Shown in pieces: positions 63,730 through 64,000 of a DNA stretch of 64,000 nt (positions are counted from its first letter, which is position 1; every line of letters starts with the position of its first letter). Under the pieces are notes generated by a model that saw nothing but the letters and a program-made list of their open reading frames with translations, made no database searches and was not told where the DNA came from. The position numbers were made by a program, and so were the translations under genes. The stretch comes from Forficula auricularia (lineage: Eukaryota > Arthropoda > Insecta > Dermaptera > Forficulidae). The DNA is taken from contig JALMQS010000225.1 in NCBI GenBank assembly GCA_024734495.1, forward strand, positions 13,483,573-13,547,572, written 5' to 3'.

Positions 63730-64000
63730 ACGTGTATTTAAAAAGGTTAAATAAAAAAATAAAAGAATTCAATTGTGAAGATTCTTATCAGATTTCCATT
63801 TCGATATCTCTATAATGGATTGTTCAAAACCATTTAAACAATTAACCCCCGAAGTCGCCCTTTTATTCATAAAACCCTTTTTAGATTTACTTAAACTAAT
63901 TTATTCTTAGTATAGATAGCAATGAAATTTAAGCTATATTGGAAATATAATAATAATTCAAAACACCCTACCTAAAAAATTTATCTCTTCGCAGCGAACC
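63728..64000. other. Right edge of window
   Basis: AT-rich; no feature recognised. Confidence 0.45.

Noticed and set aside
63494..63815. Frames across the GT microsatellite
   Set aside because: Dinucleotide repeats are open in all frames; no flanking coding signal.

Overview
The window looks like a piece of an insect (or at least arthropod) chromosome. It is strongly AT-rich, carries two spliced coding exons of one gene, and is otherwise packed with arthropod-type transposable elements: Penelope-like, Jockey-like and RTE-like retroelements, hAT, mariner/Tc1, pogo-like and TTAA-type DNA elements, and tRNA-derived SINEs. I could not fix the species or order. No bacterial-type operon, rRNA gene, CRISPR array or free-standing functional tRNA gene is visible.

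The only convincing host gene is on the + strand. Exon 20306-20552 and exon 23084-24556 have good splice sites and matching phase. Together they encode about 570 residues of a disordered Ser/Pro/Thr-rich protein, with a basic first half containing an SRIP motif (candidate EB1-binding SxIP). Upstream and downstream exons lie outside the window or were not recognised, so most of the window may be intron of this gene.

The outstanding feature is a population of short palindromic (foldback) retroelements whose arms carry hammerhead-ribozyme motifs. The core CUGANGA, a stem II hairpin, GAAA, a self-complementary stem III (ACGU, ACAUGU or ACUAUAGU) and a cleavage C/H recur in several families with different stem I and stem II sequences. 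Wherever both arms keep a recognisable motif, the two ribozymes point outward. Ten insertions have clear 11-12 bp target-site duplications. One (40926-42298) retains a broken Penelope reverse transcriptase (YVDD) and GIY-YIG endonuclease, which ties the set to Penelope-like elements. The best preserved ribozymes are at 56247-56298, 56670-56718, 52904-52957, 60043-60090, 38262-38311 and 17897-17945.

Layout: 1-5183 holds a Jockey tail, a ribozyme palindrome, a TTAA element, a long inverted-repeat element and an RTE tail. 5284-9700 holds a MITE, an hAT with a nested TA element, and a TIR element with tandem repeats. 11600-13930 is a foldback element hit twice by Penelope palindromes. 13932-18870 holds a hAT MITE, a composite with a pogo-type MITE, an RTE tail and ribozyme elements. 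19838-24556 holds a SINE, the two exons, and an intron with a Penelope copy and a hAT. 25077-40490 is mixed MITE remnants. 40498-43199 is a Tc1 element containing the coding Penelope copy, followed by a ribozyme palindrome. 43718-51793 holds a foldback element with a SINE, two copies of a tandem-repeat-bearing element, a mariner deletion derivative and a TTAA element. 52600-60370 is the densest cluster of ribozyme palindromes. 60449-64000 is simple repeats and MITEs.
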